Below, in pieces: positions 1 to 7,839 of a DNA stretch of 64,000 nucleotides (positions are counted from its first letter, which is position 1; each line of letters starts with the position of its first letter). This stretch comes from Paenibacillus gyeongsangnamensis (GTDB taxonomy: Bacteria; Bacillota; Bacilli; Paenibacillales; NBRC-103111). A program made the position numbers and the translations under genes. Under the pieces are notes generated by a model, which was not told where the DNA came from, ran no database searches, and saw nothing but the letters and a program-made list of their open reading frames with translations. Where the stretch lies: contig NZ_JAQAGZ010000010.1 of assembly GCF_027533625.1 (NCBI RefSeq), forward strand, positions 1 through 64,000, in the 5' to 3' direction.

Positions 1-215
1 GTACCGCTGGTGTACCAGTTGTTCCGCCAGGAGCACGGCTGGATAGCCAAGTACGGACGGGATAAGCGCTGAAAGCATCTAAGCGTGAAGCCCCCCTCAA
101 GATGAGATTTCCCAGTAAGTAAGACCCCTTGTAGACGACGAGGTAGATAGGTTCGGGGTGGAAGCGCGGCAACGTGTGGAGCTGACGAATACTAATCGGT
201 CGAGGGCTTATCCTA
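1..215 (+). rRNA. 23S ribosomal RNA, 3' end (partial)
   Basis: The first 215 bases match the conserved 3' terminal domain of bacterial 23S rRNA, including the sarcin-proximal tail and the terminal segment with ACTAATCGGTCGAGG that precedes the usual 3' end. The gene begins before the window. The exact 3' end is set by analogy with Bacillus and could be off by a few bases. No 5S rRNA follows in the 150 bases before tRNA-Ser. Confidence 0.95.
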
Positions 216-367
216 AATATACCCCACAAAGTGAAGAAGAAGCTGACGAAGCGGATTCCGATTACTTTGCGGGGGCCCCGGTAAAGCAAAAAGCAAGCAA
301 GATTACCTCAGCGAAAGTACAATGTTTCGATCCAGTTTTCAGGGTGCAATACCTGAATGCATAGCTT

Positions 368-455
368 GGAGAGATACCCAAGTGGCTCAAGGGGACCCTC
401 TGCTAAGGGGTTAGACTGCGTAAGTGGTGCGAGGGTTCGAATCCCTCTCTCTCCG
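368..455 (+). tRNA. tRNA-Ser (anticodon GCT)
   Basis: A 7-bp acceptor stem GGAGAGA/TCTCTCC, a long variable arm typical of class II tRNAs and an anticodon loop CTGCTAA give a serine tRNA reading AGC/AGT. No CCA is encoded. The last 15 bases of this gene and the 7 bases after it are repeated at 551-572. Confidence 0.95.
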
Positions 456-550
456 TTGTAATACTTTCATCGTAAGGGATGAGAACCGAAGGTTCGTCGG
501 AGCATAGCTTCGTTAGGACAACATCGCAGTCTCATCAAGGATTGATGAGT

Positions 551-572
551 ATCCCTCTCTCTCCGTTGTAAT
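551..572 (+). repeat. Direct repeat of the tRNA-Ser 3' end
   Basis: Bases 551-572 exactly repeat 441-462, which cover the last 15 bases of tRNA-Ser(GCT) and 7 bases of flank. The 88 bases between the copies contain two small hairpins (GAACC/GGTTC near 487-499 and CTCATCA/TGATGAG near 531-549). A duplicated tRNA 3' end is the usual footprint of an integrated or excised element using the tRNA as attachment site. Unequal exchange between tRNA clusters is an alternative. Confidence 0.8.
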
Positions 573-582
573 TCTTTAATGT

Positions 583-659
583 GGCGGCGTAGCTCAGCTG
601 GCTAGAGCGTACGGTTCATACCCGTAAGGTCGGGGGTTCGATCCCCTCTGCCGCTACCA
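583..659 (+). tRNA. tRNA-Met (anticodon CAT), elongator type
   Basis: 77 bases with encoded CCA and anticodon loop TTCATAC. The sequence closely resembles the B. subtilis elongator tRNA-Met; it lacks the mismatched first acceptor pair expected of an initiator. Confidence 0.93.
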
Positions 660-678
660 TTTATACCTTGATCATTAT

Positions 679-754
679 GGAGGCTTAGCTCAGCTGGGAG
701 AGCATCTGCCTTACAAGCAGAGGGTCGGCGGTTCGATCCCGTCAGCCTCCACCA
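679..754 (+). tRNA. tRNA-Val (anticodon TAC)
   Basis: 76 bases with encoded CCA, acceptor stem GGAGGCT/AGCCTCC, anticodon loop TTACAAG. Confidence 0.95.
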
Positions 755-760
755 TCATAT

Positions 761-835
<75 letters not shown>

Positions 836-850
836 AGTTTCATAATGTGT

Positions 851-927
851 GGAGCCGTGGTGTAGAGGCCTAACATGCCTGCCTGTCACGCAGGAGACCG
901 CGGGTTCGAATCCCGTCGGCTCCGCCA
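851..927 (+). tRNA. tRNA-Asp (anticodon GTC)
   Basis: 77 bases with encoded CCA, acceptor GGAGCCG/CGGCTCC, anticodon loop TGTCACG. Confidence 0.95.
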
Positions 928-985
928 TTAAACATCCTGCAAGGGATGTGCAAAGCAAGATCACAGGACAAGCTATACTACATAT

Positions 986-1061
<76 letters not shown>

Positions 1062-1070
1062 TAGTTTCTC

Positions 1071-1155
1071 GGAGGCTTAGCGAAGTGGCCAAACGCAGCA
1101 GACTGTAAATCTGTTCTCATTGAGTTCGGTGGTTCGAATCCATCAGCCTCCACCA
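1071..1155 (+). tRNA. tRNA-Tyr (anticodon GTA)
   Basis: 85 bases with encoded CCA and a long variable arm, anticodon loop CTGTAAA, acceptor GGAGGCT/AGCCTCC. Confidence 0.95.
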
Positions 1156-1164
1156 TTTACTTAT

Positions 1165-1240
1165 GAGCCATTAGCTCAGTTGGTAGAGCACCTGACTTTT
1201 AATCAGGGTGTCGTAGGTTCGAGTCCTACATGGCTCACCA
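1165..1240 (+). tRNA. tRNA-Lys (anticodon TTT)
   Basis: 76 bases with encoded CCA, acceptor GAGCCAT/ATGGCTC, anticodon loop CTTTTAA. It is the last tRNA of the cluster and is followed by a terminator. Confidence 0.95.
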
Positions 1241-1255
1241 TTTAGGTGAGTACAT

Positions 1256-1281
1256 AGACCTCAATCGAAGGTCTTTTTTTA
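1256..1281 (+). terminator. Rho-independent terminator of the rRNA-tRNA operon
   Basis: AGACCT and AGGTCT form a 6-bp stem around a 7-base loop, followed by a run of seven T. It lies 15 bases after tRNA-Lys. Confidence 0.85.
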
Positions 1282-1315
1282 TTTTGGAATGGGGCACCGG
1301 AACACGGTTCTACCC

Positions 1316-1352
1316 AAAAAAGGGATAGCCAGCATCGCTGGGCTATCCCTTT
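1316..1352 (-). terminator. Terminator of the thiamine-binding protein gene
   Basis: A 12-bp stem (AAAGGGATAGCC with GGCTATCCCTTT) around a short loop is followed on the minus strand by a T tract. The stem overlaps the stop codon of the gene it terminates. Confidence 0.85.
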
Positions 1353-1651
1353 AGTTTTTCCTGCACCGAGCGAAGTTTTTGCTCCATGGAGGCGGCTTTG
1401 TCGCGGCGGTCGTCGATTTTGATGGAGGTGGATACCCGATGGGCGCCATGAATAAACGGCACTTCGTGGAGACGGCGCACGACGTTCATCAGATCCTCCA
1501 AATCGCCTTCGATGATCGTGCTCATGGACGTCATCTCGAAGCGGATCGGCTCCTCGGCCGATTCCAGCATACGGTGTAAATCGGCGACGTAGGCGCTGAG
1601 GCTGGTAGTTGCGGTTCCGATGGGGATGACGGTCACTTCTATAATTGCCAT
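1343..1651 (-). CDS. MTH1187/YqgV family thiamine-binding protein
   Basis: This 102-residue protein belongs to the COG0011 (DUF77) family, whose members fold as small ferredoxin-like alpha/beta proteins, assemble as tetramers and bind thiamine in the cytoplasm. The start MAIIEVTVIPIGT and the central segment EMTSMSTIIEGDLEDLM are typical of the family, and the length is normal. Just upstream of the ATG the minus strand reads AAGAGGAGAG, a good ribosome binding site. The gene stands alone with its own terminator. Its physiological role is poorly defined in any organism; thiamine salvage or storage is the usual suggestion. The family call is firm, the role is not. Confidence 0.88.
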   Translation of the reverse strand: MAIIEVTVIPIGTATTSLSAYVADLHRMLESAEEPIRFEMTSMSTIIEGDLEDLMNVVRRLHEVPFIHGAHRVSTSIKIDDRRDKAASMEQKLRSVQEKLKG

Positions 1652-1824
1652 TAGAGTCTCTCCTCTTGGTACAATTAGACATTGAACTATCTCTATTGTA
1701 CACTATTCATTCCGCAGCTTACAGTTCATCGACGGGAAGCCAAGGCCATCATGGTGTTGGTAGGGTTCCCCGCCTGAAGTCATACATAGGCTGGCATCCC
1801 ATATAAGCAGAAGTACTTCGTCGA

Positions 1825-2430
1825 TTAAGTATTACCCCTGCGGTCTTCCTCCCTTGCCTCCCATGGATCTAGCTGCTTCATCCGAACATACCCTCTTGGG
1901 TAAGCAGGCCCTCCATAGCCGATCTCCGACCAGACCTTTGGGTGGGAGTAGCAGCCTTCCACCGCAAGCGTCAGAAGCTTCTGGAAAAAGACGGCCTGGG
2001 GCACCCCCTCCCAAGGCTCGTAAGGAACGCTTTCACCGATGCTGATATCGGAGAGGAGCTGCTTCTTGCGGTCATCGTCCAAATGAAAGTAACGGTTCGT
2101 GTACATGGCCTGGCAAGCGGCGTCCAGCGCACGGAGTCCGCGGCGTACAAGCTCAGCCTGAGGAGGGACTCCGGGCTTGCGCTCGCTTTCCTGGCCGCCG
2201 CACAGCTTGTGATCGATATGGTCCAGCACGAACTGGATGATTTCGGGACGATGCTCGTCGAGCAGCTGGCAGCAGCAGGCTCTTAGCGTTCCCGTTTCCA
2301 CCTCGGTCAGAAAGCGATGGCTGCCTGATGTATGAAGCCTGCTGAGAACAATGCTGCGCGTGTGCTCGTCCCAAGCCGATTGCTCGTCGGTTACATCGTA
2401 AGAGGGATAGCGGGTGGCTGTCTTCTTCAC
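1825..2430 (-). CDS. Gluconate 2-dehydrogenase subunit 3-like protein
   Basis: The 201-residue product resembles the small (gamma) subunit of membrane-bound gluconate 2-dehydrogenases, a family that partners with a flavin-containing GMC oxidoreductase and a cytochrome c subunit. The best start is the GTG at 2430: it is preceded by GGAGGTGA and shares the four bases GTGA with the stop codon of the gene before it, which indicates translational coupling. A larger frame extends upstream but runs through that neighbour. No twin-arginine signal is seen at this start. No GMC oxidoreductase is present anywhere in the window, so the protein is an orphan here. It is the last gene of a three-gene operon headed by a LarA protein. 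Family assignment is fairly secure, function unknown. Confidence 0.72.
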   Translation of the reverse strand: MKKTATRYPSYDVTDEQSAWDEHTRSIVLSRLHTSGSHRFLTEVETGTLRACCCQLLDEHRPEIIQFVLDHIDHKLCGGQESERKPGVPPQAELVRRGLRALDAACQAMYTNRYFHLDDDRKKQLLSDISIGESVPYEPWEGVPQAVFFQKLLTLAVEGCYSHPKVWSEIGYGGPAYPRGYVRMKQLDPWEAREEDRRGNT

Positions 2431-2828
2431 AAGGTCACCTCCAGTAATAGGCGATCGAGCCTGGCGCGAAAAGCACTGCGAACTTGCAAGAGAGAACGAC
2501 CGGCGGTCCGGTAAGGAAAATTCCTCGACGTAAAGCCCTCTACCCGCATGCCCACTCCATGAACATGATAATACATGCCTGTCCCGCCTTTCAGAACGCC
2601 GGCACACATCAGCACAAGGAAGAACGTGAACAAGCCTTCGGAACGGTTAAAGGCCAGGACCAAGGCGGTGATACAGAAGACGGGTATCGAAACGACCGGG
2701 GCCCACATCGCTTCATGATGAAAGTTCTGGCGGTAATGAGACAGCGTCACCTGCAACCCGATCGCGAGGAAAGCGATGCCGAGGGAAAGGATCAAGACGC
2801 GTTCCAAGGGCCGCTCCAGCCACTGCAT
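2427..2828 (-). CDS. Small membrane protein of unknown function
   Basis: A 133-residue protein with three clear hydrophobic segments (about residues 10-30, 43-60 and 66-84) and a conserved-looking cytosolic or external stretch YYHVHGVGMRVEGFT after the third. I do not recognise the family. Its start lies 13 bases after the stop of the upstream LarA gene, and its stop overlaps the GTG start of the gluconate dehydrogenase subunit-like gene, so the three are almost certainly co-translated. The context suggests a membrane partner or anchor for that subunit, but this is inference. The C-terminal 40 residues are basic. Confidence 0.7.
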   Translation of the reverse strand: MQWLERPLERVLILSLGIAFLAIGLQVTLSHYRQNFHHEAMWAPVVSIPVFCITALVLAFNRSEGLFTFFLVLMCAGVLKGGTGMYYHVHGVGMRVEGFTSRNFPYRTAGRSLLQVRSAFRARLDRLLLEVTL

Positions 2829-2841
2829 GGCCGCACCTCCT

Positions 2842-4114
2842 TCAAACGGATGAGAGCATCGGAAACGTTAATGCGCCGTACGGCATAACAGCAACGGACA
2901 GCGACTTACGTTCGGTCAAAGCGGTTACGGTTTCCTGAAGCCGCTCAACCGGCCGGAAGCCCAGAAGCTCCACCAAGGCAGGGGGGATGGAAGAATACAG
3001 CCAAACGTTGTGCCGGGATAGAATTTCATCGGCATGGAGAATTTTGTGCGCGCCTAGAACGAACTGCTTCTTCAGCTGTGCTGCAGCTTCTTCGCGCTTA
3101 TGCATCGTCTCCACCCAAAACTGGAATATTCCGTTCCCGAACAGCTCGCCGCATTCCGCTGCCATAAGCAGCGTCCCTCCCGGTCTGGCAAAGCCGGATG
3201 CATTGCGCAGCGATTTCAAGGATTGATAGAGCTGGCAATCCTTCGGCGTCCCTCCGGGCGCAATCACTACCAGGTCGTACTTACGCTCTGCGGGAATCAG
3301 AAAATGACGGACCGCCAAGTCGGTTCCCTTACGATGGGCCTCCTGAATGTCTCCGGCCACCGCTTCCAGCACCTGCCTGCGATGGTTGACCACCACATTC
3401 AACATATAGTCGATCGAAATGAACCGCAGTGCTTCTTCCAGATCGCGGTGGACCGGATTGTCCGCCTTCCCGGGCTCAGTCGTATATTCGAGCGATAAGC
3501 TGTGATTCCGCTCGATGCAGGCGTGAGAGGCTACACCCGGAATCAAAGCTTTTACCCCGCCAGATATGCCGACCAGATTGTGCGGCTCAATGTTGCCGGT
3601 TGCGATGCGCAGGGGTGCTTCGGCTACCAGCCGGTTGATTTCCACAGGAGTTCCTCTGGAGGTCGTTCCGATACGGACGCAATGCTCCGTGAGCGGGGAA
3701 TGATTATGTACGCGTACCCGGCGAAAAATATCCGGCCCCGTCAACGCTTCGAGCTCCGTCTCCGTATGCTTGCGATGGAGGCCTAAGGCGACCACCACAT
3801 CCACCCGGTCATCGGCGATTCCTGCGCCGTTAAGCTCCCGGAGAAGCTCCCGCAGCAGCAGCGGACTCGGACACAGACGGGTTCCGTCACTGATGAGAAT
3901 GACGGCCTGATCCTTCCCCTTAGCAAGCTCCATTAACCGGGGCGTACCGATCGGCCGGTCCAGCGCCTCGCGAATGCGTCTCGCGGATTCGACTTCCGGG
4001 ACGGTGTGGCTGGCGCCGGGATACTCTAGCAGATCGCAATCAAGGCCGGATGGCCAATCGAAGGAGACCGACGAGCGGCCGTAAGGTAAAGTAACGATAA
4101 GCGTGTTCCCCCAT
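2842..4114 (-). CDS. larA: LarA-family nickel-dependent racemase, apparent frameshift near the start
   Basis: LarA enzymes interconvert the stereoisomers of lactate or related 2-hydroxy acids using a nickel pincer nucleotide cofactor. The protein shows the family hallmarks: an SDGTRLCPSP motif, a histidine-rich HNHSP motif, and IEPHNLVGISGGVKALIPG followed by RNH, which contains the lysine that tethers the cofactor and a nickel-ligand histidine. The homologous reading frame continues upstream of the first in-frame ATG (3933) through LIVTLPYGRSSVSFDWPSG, the conserved N-terminus, but has no start codon. An ATG at 4114 lies in the other frame, and dropping one G from the five-G run at 4108-4112 joins the two into a 423-residue protein of normal family length. 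This is either a sequencing error, a disrupted gene or a slippery tract. No larB, larC or larE cofactor genes are in the window. Confidence 0.8.
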
Positions 4115-4207
4115 AAATCGCGTTAATTTTTGATCCGACAGATAGTTCCAGTATTTCCATCAAGAGCGGTTTTATCCCGCAGAAGGATCGGCTTCAGCAC
4201 CGGGGTT

Positions 4208-4221
4208 CTCCCCTAGGGGAG
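4208..4221. promoter_or_regulatory. Perfect 14-bp palindrome in a divergent intergenic region
   Basis: CTCCCCTAGGGGAG is fully self-complementary and lies between the divergent larA and CdaR-like genes, 11 bases before a possible -10 box TACAAT (4232-4237). It could be an operator for either gene. No family of binding protein is recognised. Confidence 0.4.
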
Positions 4222-4277
4222 TTCATTATGTTACAATAGCAATAAACTAACACTAGACATAAAAGGTTGGGAGCCGG

Positions 4278-5399
4278 ATGGACTGGGAACTCGTTAGGCA
4301 GCAGCTGGAAAGCATTTGGAATCGGAAAGTGACGATAAGCCGCCGACCTTGGGAGGAATGGAGCCGTGCCGCGGCGAAGCGAGGCAGCGGAGCCGTAACC
4401 GCCGTTCTTCCCAAGAGCGCGGTGCTGAAAGGCTCGACGGAATTTTTGATAGGCAAGGATGGCTCTGAGGCTACGGTGCTGACGATCGATTCGGACGGGC
4501 TCTCGGATGCCGAACGCCAATTGGTGGAGCTGATGCTGGATTCTGGCAAGACGCAGGAGAAGAAGGCCGGGGGGGCCGTCAGCGAAGAAGAGCGCAAGGC
4601 GGGGCTGGCGTGCGATTGGCTTCGTCAGCAGCAGGAGCTTGGACTTACGCATGCGGAAATGCCGGATTCGCTCGTTTCCCAGCTGTCTCTGTACTCAATC
4701 AAAATTCCGCTGCTTCTCTACGGGGACTCCACCACCTCGAGGCGCGTGCAGTACAGCGAGCTGAAGAAGCTGCTGGAATCGTTTTTTGACGCGGAAATCA
4801 CATTGATTCCATTGACGGACAAGGAATGGGTCATCCTGGCCCCGGAGAAAATATTGTCGATGGGCTCCGGCGACGAGCGCGACAGCGAAGAAGGCGAGAG
4901 CCTGGAGGATCAGCTCGCGGCCGTTGGCTACGGGCTTCACGAAATGCTGGAGAACGAATGGGTCGGGGAGTGCCACCTGGCGGTCCATTATCCGATGATG
5001 CCGGGCAAGTCGCTGTATGCCGCGGTGCAGCAGCTGAAGGAAACGATCCTGCTGGGCCGGACGTATCATGTTGGAAGCAATATGCATTTGCCCTGGATGC
5101 TGCAGCTGGAGAAGCTGATTCATCTGATTCCCGAGAGCGAGAAGGCCGGATTCCTGGAGCGGGTGCTCAAACGGCTGGACGTGGCGCTGGATGCGGAGAT
5201 GCTGACGACGCTGGACCAGTTCTTCCAGCTGGACTGCAACGTCAGCGAAACCGCCAAGAAGCTGTACATCCACCGCAACACGCTGTTGTACCGATTGGAC
5301 AAGTTCAAGCAGGAGACGGAGCTGGACGTTCGGACCTTCAACGATGCCGTTTTAGTAAAGATTGCCATGCTATTGTACAAAGTAACGAAAAGGAAGTAA
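4278..5399 (+). CDS. CdaR/PucR-type transcriptional regulator
   Basis: The 373-residue protein ends in a PucR-type helix-turn-helix: residues about 313-365 contain NVSETAKKLYIHRNTLLYRLDKF, the signature of sugar-diacid and purine regulators of this class. The N-terminal 300 residues form a poorly conserved sensory region without membrane segments, so it is a cytoplasmic DNA-binding regulator. The ATG is preceded by a modest GGGAG site. The gene is divergent from the larA operon, which it might control, and is followed by msmX; neither link is proven. The signal it senses cannot be told from the sequence. Confidence 0.8.
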   Translation: MDWELVRQQLESIWNRKVTISRRPWEEWSRAAAKRGSGAVTAVLPKSAVLKGSTEFLIGKDGSEATVLTIDSDGLSDAERQLVELMLDSGKTQEKKAGGAVSEEERKAGLACDWLRQQQELGLTHAEMPDSLVSQLSLYSIKIPLLLYGDSTTSRRVQYSELKKLLESFFDAEITLIPLTDKEWVILAPEKILSMGSGDERDSEEGESLEDQLAAVGYGLHEMLENEWVGECHLAVHYPMMPGKSLYAAVQQLKETILLGRTYHVGSNMHLPWMLQLEKLIHLIPESEKAGFLERVLKRLDVALDAEMLTTLDQFFQLDCNVSETAKKLYIHRNTLLYRLDKFKQETELDVRTFNDAVLVKIAMLLYKVTKRK

Positions 5400-5490
5400 T
5401 TTTTTTGTGAAGATTGTGCATAGTCAGCCCGCCCCCCTTAAGGTAAGATGGAATTAATAACACGATACTTTCTCGTAGGGGGAATTAATC

Positions 5491-6615
5491 ATGGCAGGTG
5501 TACGCTTAAACCACATCGTTAAAAAATATCCGGGTAACGAAGAAGCAACGGTAAAAGATTTTCACCTCGATATCAAGGATAAAGAGTTCCTCGTTCTGGT
5601 AGGCGCTTCCGGTTGCGGCAAATCTACAACGCTTCGTATGATTGCAGGCCTTGAAGAAATTTCCGAGGGCGAACTCTACATCGGCGACCGCCTGGTCAAC
5701 GACGTAGCACCGAAAGACCGCGACATCGCCATGGTATTCCAATCTTACGCGTTGTATCCTCACATGAACGTATATCAAAACATGGCTTTCGGTCTGAAGC
5801 TCCGAAAGTTCAAGAAAGCCGACATCGAAGCTCGCGTTCGCGAAGCTGCGAAGATTCTCGACATCGAGCATCTGCTGGACCGCAAGCCGAAGGCGCTCTC
5901 CGGCGGTCAGCGTCAGCGCGTCGCTCTGGGCCGTGCGATTGTCCGCGAACCGCAAGTGTTCCTGATGGACGAACCGCTCTCCAACTTGGACGCGAAGCTC
6001 CGCGTACAAATGCGCGCCGAGATCAGCAAGCTGCACAAGCGTCTGGAAACGACCGTTATCTACGTAACGCATGACCAGACGGAAGCTATGACCATGGGCG
6101 ACCGTATTGTCGTTATGGATAAAGGCATCATTCAACAAGCCGCTACGCCGGAAGAAATCTATAACCATCCGACGAACATGTTCGTAGCCGGCTTTATCGG
6201 ATCCCCTTCGATGAACTTCATCACCGGCGGATTCGCAGAGCAAAGCGGAAGCTTGTACTTCAAGGCTCCCGGCCTGAATGTGGAAGTGCCGGAAGGCAAA
6301 GCGAAGCTGCTTCGCGAGAAAGGCTATGCAGGCAAAGAGGTTGTTATCGGCATTCGTCCGGAAGATTTCCACGAAGAAGCGATCTTCATGGAAGCTTCTC
6401 CTAACACGGTCGTGAACGCACACATCGAGGTTGCCGAGAACCTGGGTCACGAAATGTTCCTGTACCTGAACGGTCTGGGCACGCAAAGCGTCGTGGCTCG
6501 CGTAGACGGCCGCGCCGGCGTGAAGGAAGGCACGAACGTGAAGCTTGCCATCGACATGAACAAAGTTCATTTCTTTGATAAAGAAACGACGCTTTCCATC
6601 CTCTTGAACGCATAA
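5491..6615 (+). CDS. msmX: Multi-sugar ABC transporter ATP-binding protein MsmX/UgpC
   Basis: A 374-residue carbohydrate-importer ATPase. Walker A GASGCGKST is at residues 38-46, the Q-loop VFQSYALYPHMNV follows, then the signature LSGGQRQRVALGRA, Walker B VFLMDEPLSNLDAK and the H-loop VTHDQ. The C-terminal 140 residues are the OB-fold (MOI-type) regulatory domain of this subfamily. In bacilli one MsmX energises several sugar permeases (maltodextrin, arabinan, galactan oligosaccharides), and the lack of permease or binding-protein genes nearby fits this shared role. Its codon use is more biased than that of its neighbours, as expected for a highly expressed gene. RBS is AGGGGG. It is monocistronic with a strong terminator. 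Confidence 0.93.
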   Translation: MAGVRLNHIVKKYPGNEEATVKDFHLDIKDKEFLVLVGASGCGKSTTLRMIAGLEEISEGELYIGDRLVNDVAPKDRDIAMVFQSYALYPHMNVYQNMAFGLKLRKFKKADIEARVREAAKILDIEHLLDRKPKALSGGQRQRVALGRAIVREPQVFLMDEPLSNLDAKLRVQMRAEISKLHKRLETTVIYVTHDQTEAMTMGDRIVVMDKGIIQQAATPEEIYNHPTNMFVAGFIGSPSMNFITGGFAEQSGSLYFKAPGLNVEVPEGKAKLLREKGYAGKEVVIGIRPEDFHEEAIFMEASPNTVVNAHIEVAENLGHEMFLYLNGLGTQSVVARVDGRAGVKEGTNVKLAIDMNKVHFFDKETTLSILLNA

Positions 6616-6637
6616 TCGATTTTTCTTGAATAAGACA

Positions 6638-6667
6638 AAGGTCAGTCCTGTGGGGCTGGCCTTTTTT
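6638..6667 (+). terminator. Terminator of msmX
   Basis: AAGGTCAGTCC pairs with GGGCTGGCCTT over 11 bp including two G-T pairs, loop TGTG, followed by a T run. Confidence 0.88.
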
Positions 6668-6765
6668 AGTTGATAAGACTTTATAAGTTTTCGTAACTTA
6701 CAGCCTCACATCAACCTTGATAAACGCGCTGGTCCTTGTAAGACAAGAACGGCGTAGCCGTTTAT
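6668..6765 (-). repeat. Structured intergenic repeat, copy 1
   Basis: A 98-bp sequence that, read on the minus strand, matches 25018-25116 at about 90% with one single-base gap. Inside it are three perfect small dyads: ACGGC/GCCGT, an imperfect ATCAA/TTGAT palindrome centre, and in copy 2 CCTTGT/ACAAGG. It also contains ATAAACG and CGTTTAT in inverted order. No open frame is present. It directly follows the msmX terminator. Confidence 0.85.
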
Positions 6766-6897
6766 CCTGGAGTATTTAAGAAAAGAGGTCCGGCTGCTGT
6801 GCGGGAAATGGGCCGCCCGCCGTCCAAATGCGTTGGCTTGGAGTGAAAGATCGGGTAAAATAAAGGTAAATGTCGAATGACGGGGGTGGAGACGGAT

Positions 6898-7074
6898 ATG
6901 AAGAACACGAAGCGTAATAAAAGGCATAAGCCGCGCATTCCGGCGGGACGGGCCCTATTGGCAGCAGCGCTCGTCTTATGGATCATTCCGGTCTCCACCG
7001 CCGAAGCGGTGGGATCGGGCCAAAGCCTTGTACGAGCTTCCGGGTTAAGTGGACGGAATCAAGAAGCAATTTGA
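6898..7074 (+). pseudogene. Relic of a short exported protein
   Basis: From an ATG at 6898 with a good GGAG site six bases before it, the frame encodes a basic N-terminus, a hydrophobic core (LLAAALVLWIIPV) and an STAEA cleavage-like site, i.e. a signal peptide. The frame then runs out after 58 residues. Directly after the signal-peptide part, the +1 frame reads KALYELPG, a stop, then VDGIKKQFDASKQQLE, which looks like an amphipathic helical mature region. The simplest reading is an exported helical protein damaged by a frameshift and a stop, whose 3' part is replaced by the AIM24 gene that begins at 7071. The original function is not recognisable. Confidence 0.4.
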
Positions 7075-7757
7075 CGCTTCCAAACAGCAGCTGGAGCTTG
7101 GCTGCGCTGGAGCTGGAGGAGGGCGAGGCGGTCCATGTGCTTCATCCGAACCAGATCGTGGCGTTTCGAGGGGCCTCCTCCCAGCGTGAGGATTCTCTGA
7201 TGAAGCTGTCGGGCATGTACCGGAAGAAGCGGATGATTCAATCGTGTATTCGGGGAAAGTCCCGGTTCCTGCTTGGTTTGCCGGACGGCTACATCCTCAC
7301 CGCAGTGAACATCGCGGCGGAGGATGATCTGCTGTTTGAATTCCGGCATGTGTTGTTTTATACGGAGGGAATGAAATTCCGGACCCATATCCAGACGGTC
7401 GCCAAAGCATTAATGACGCGGGATTTGGTGAGAATGCGCTTTGAAGGACCCGGAACCTTGGGTCTGCTAACCTCGGGGCCGCTGTACGAATTGGCCCTTC
7501 ATCCGACCGAACCGCTCTTTGTGGATACGGCATGTCTTGTGGCTTACCCCCGGCAATCGCAGATCAGGCCTTGCGTATATGGAAATACGCTGGCGAGCCA
7601 GCATATGAATTATCAATGGGAGCTGACTGGCCAAGGATCGGTGCTCATACAGCCGTGTAAGCCGGATAAGACACTGGACGATCAAATGCAGAGCAACGGG
7701 CTGATACGCAGAGTGCTGCGCGAGCTGCTTCCATTCGGCGGCGTGTTCATTAAGTAG
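7071..7757 (+). CDS. AIM24 family protein
   Basis: The product matches the AIM24 (DUF124, TRAP-like fold) family: conserved stretches are GEAVHVLHPNQIVAFRG, EFRHVLFYTEGM, MRFEGPGTLGLLTSG, SQHMNYQWELTGQG and the terminal LLPFGGVFIK. Bacterial members form beta-sandwich oligomers of unknown function; the yeast namesake is mitochondrial. No ATG lies near the homologous N-terminus, so I place the start at TTG 7071, giving 228 residues, the usual family length. A longer frame starts at ATG 6978 but its first 31 codons overlap the exported-protein relic and are not family-like. The RBS is weak. Confident family, uncertain start. Confidence 0.78.
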   Translation: MTLPNSSWSLAALELEEGEAVHVLHPNQIVAFRGASSQREDSLMKLSGMYRKKRMIQSCIRGKSRFLLGLPDGYILTAVNIAAEDDLLFEFRHVLFYTEGMKFRTHIQTVAKALMTRDLVRMRFEGPGTLGLLTSGPLYELALHPTEPLFVDTACLVAYPRQSQIRPCVYGNTLASQHMNYQWELTGQGSVLIQPCKPDKTLDDQMQSNGLIRRVLRELLPFGGVFIK

Positions 7758-7839
7758 CTGCGCGGCGGACAGGACCCTCGTATAAGTTGATAATGAATCG
7801 GCCCCGGAGCAGGCCGATCGGGAAGAGGTGATAAGGACC

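Noticed and set aside
158..364. Open frame across the 23S rRNA end
   Set aside because: It lies in rRNA and spacer, with no RBS and no protein-like pattern.
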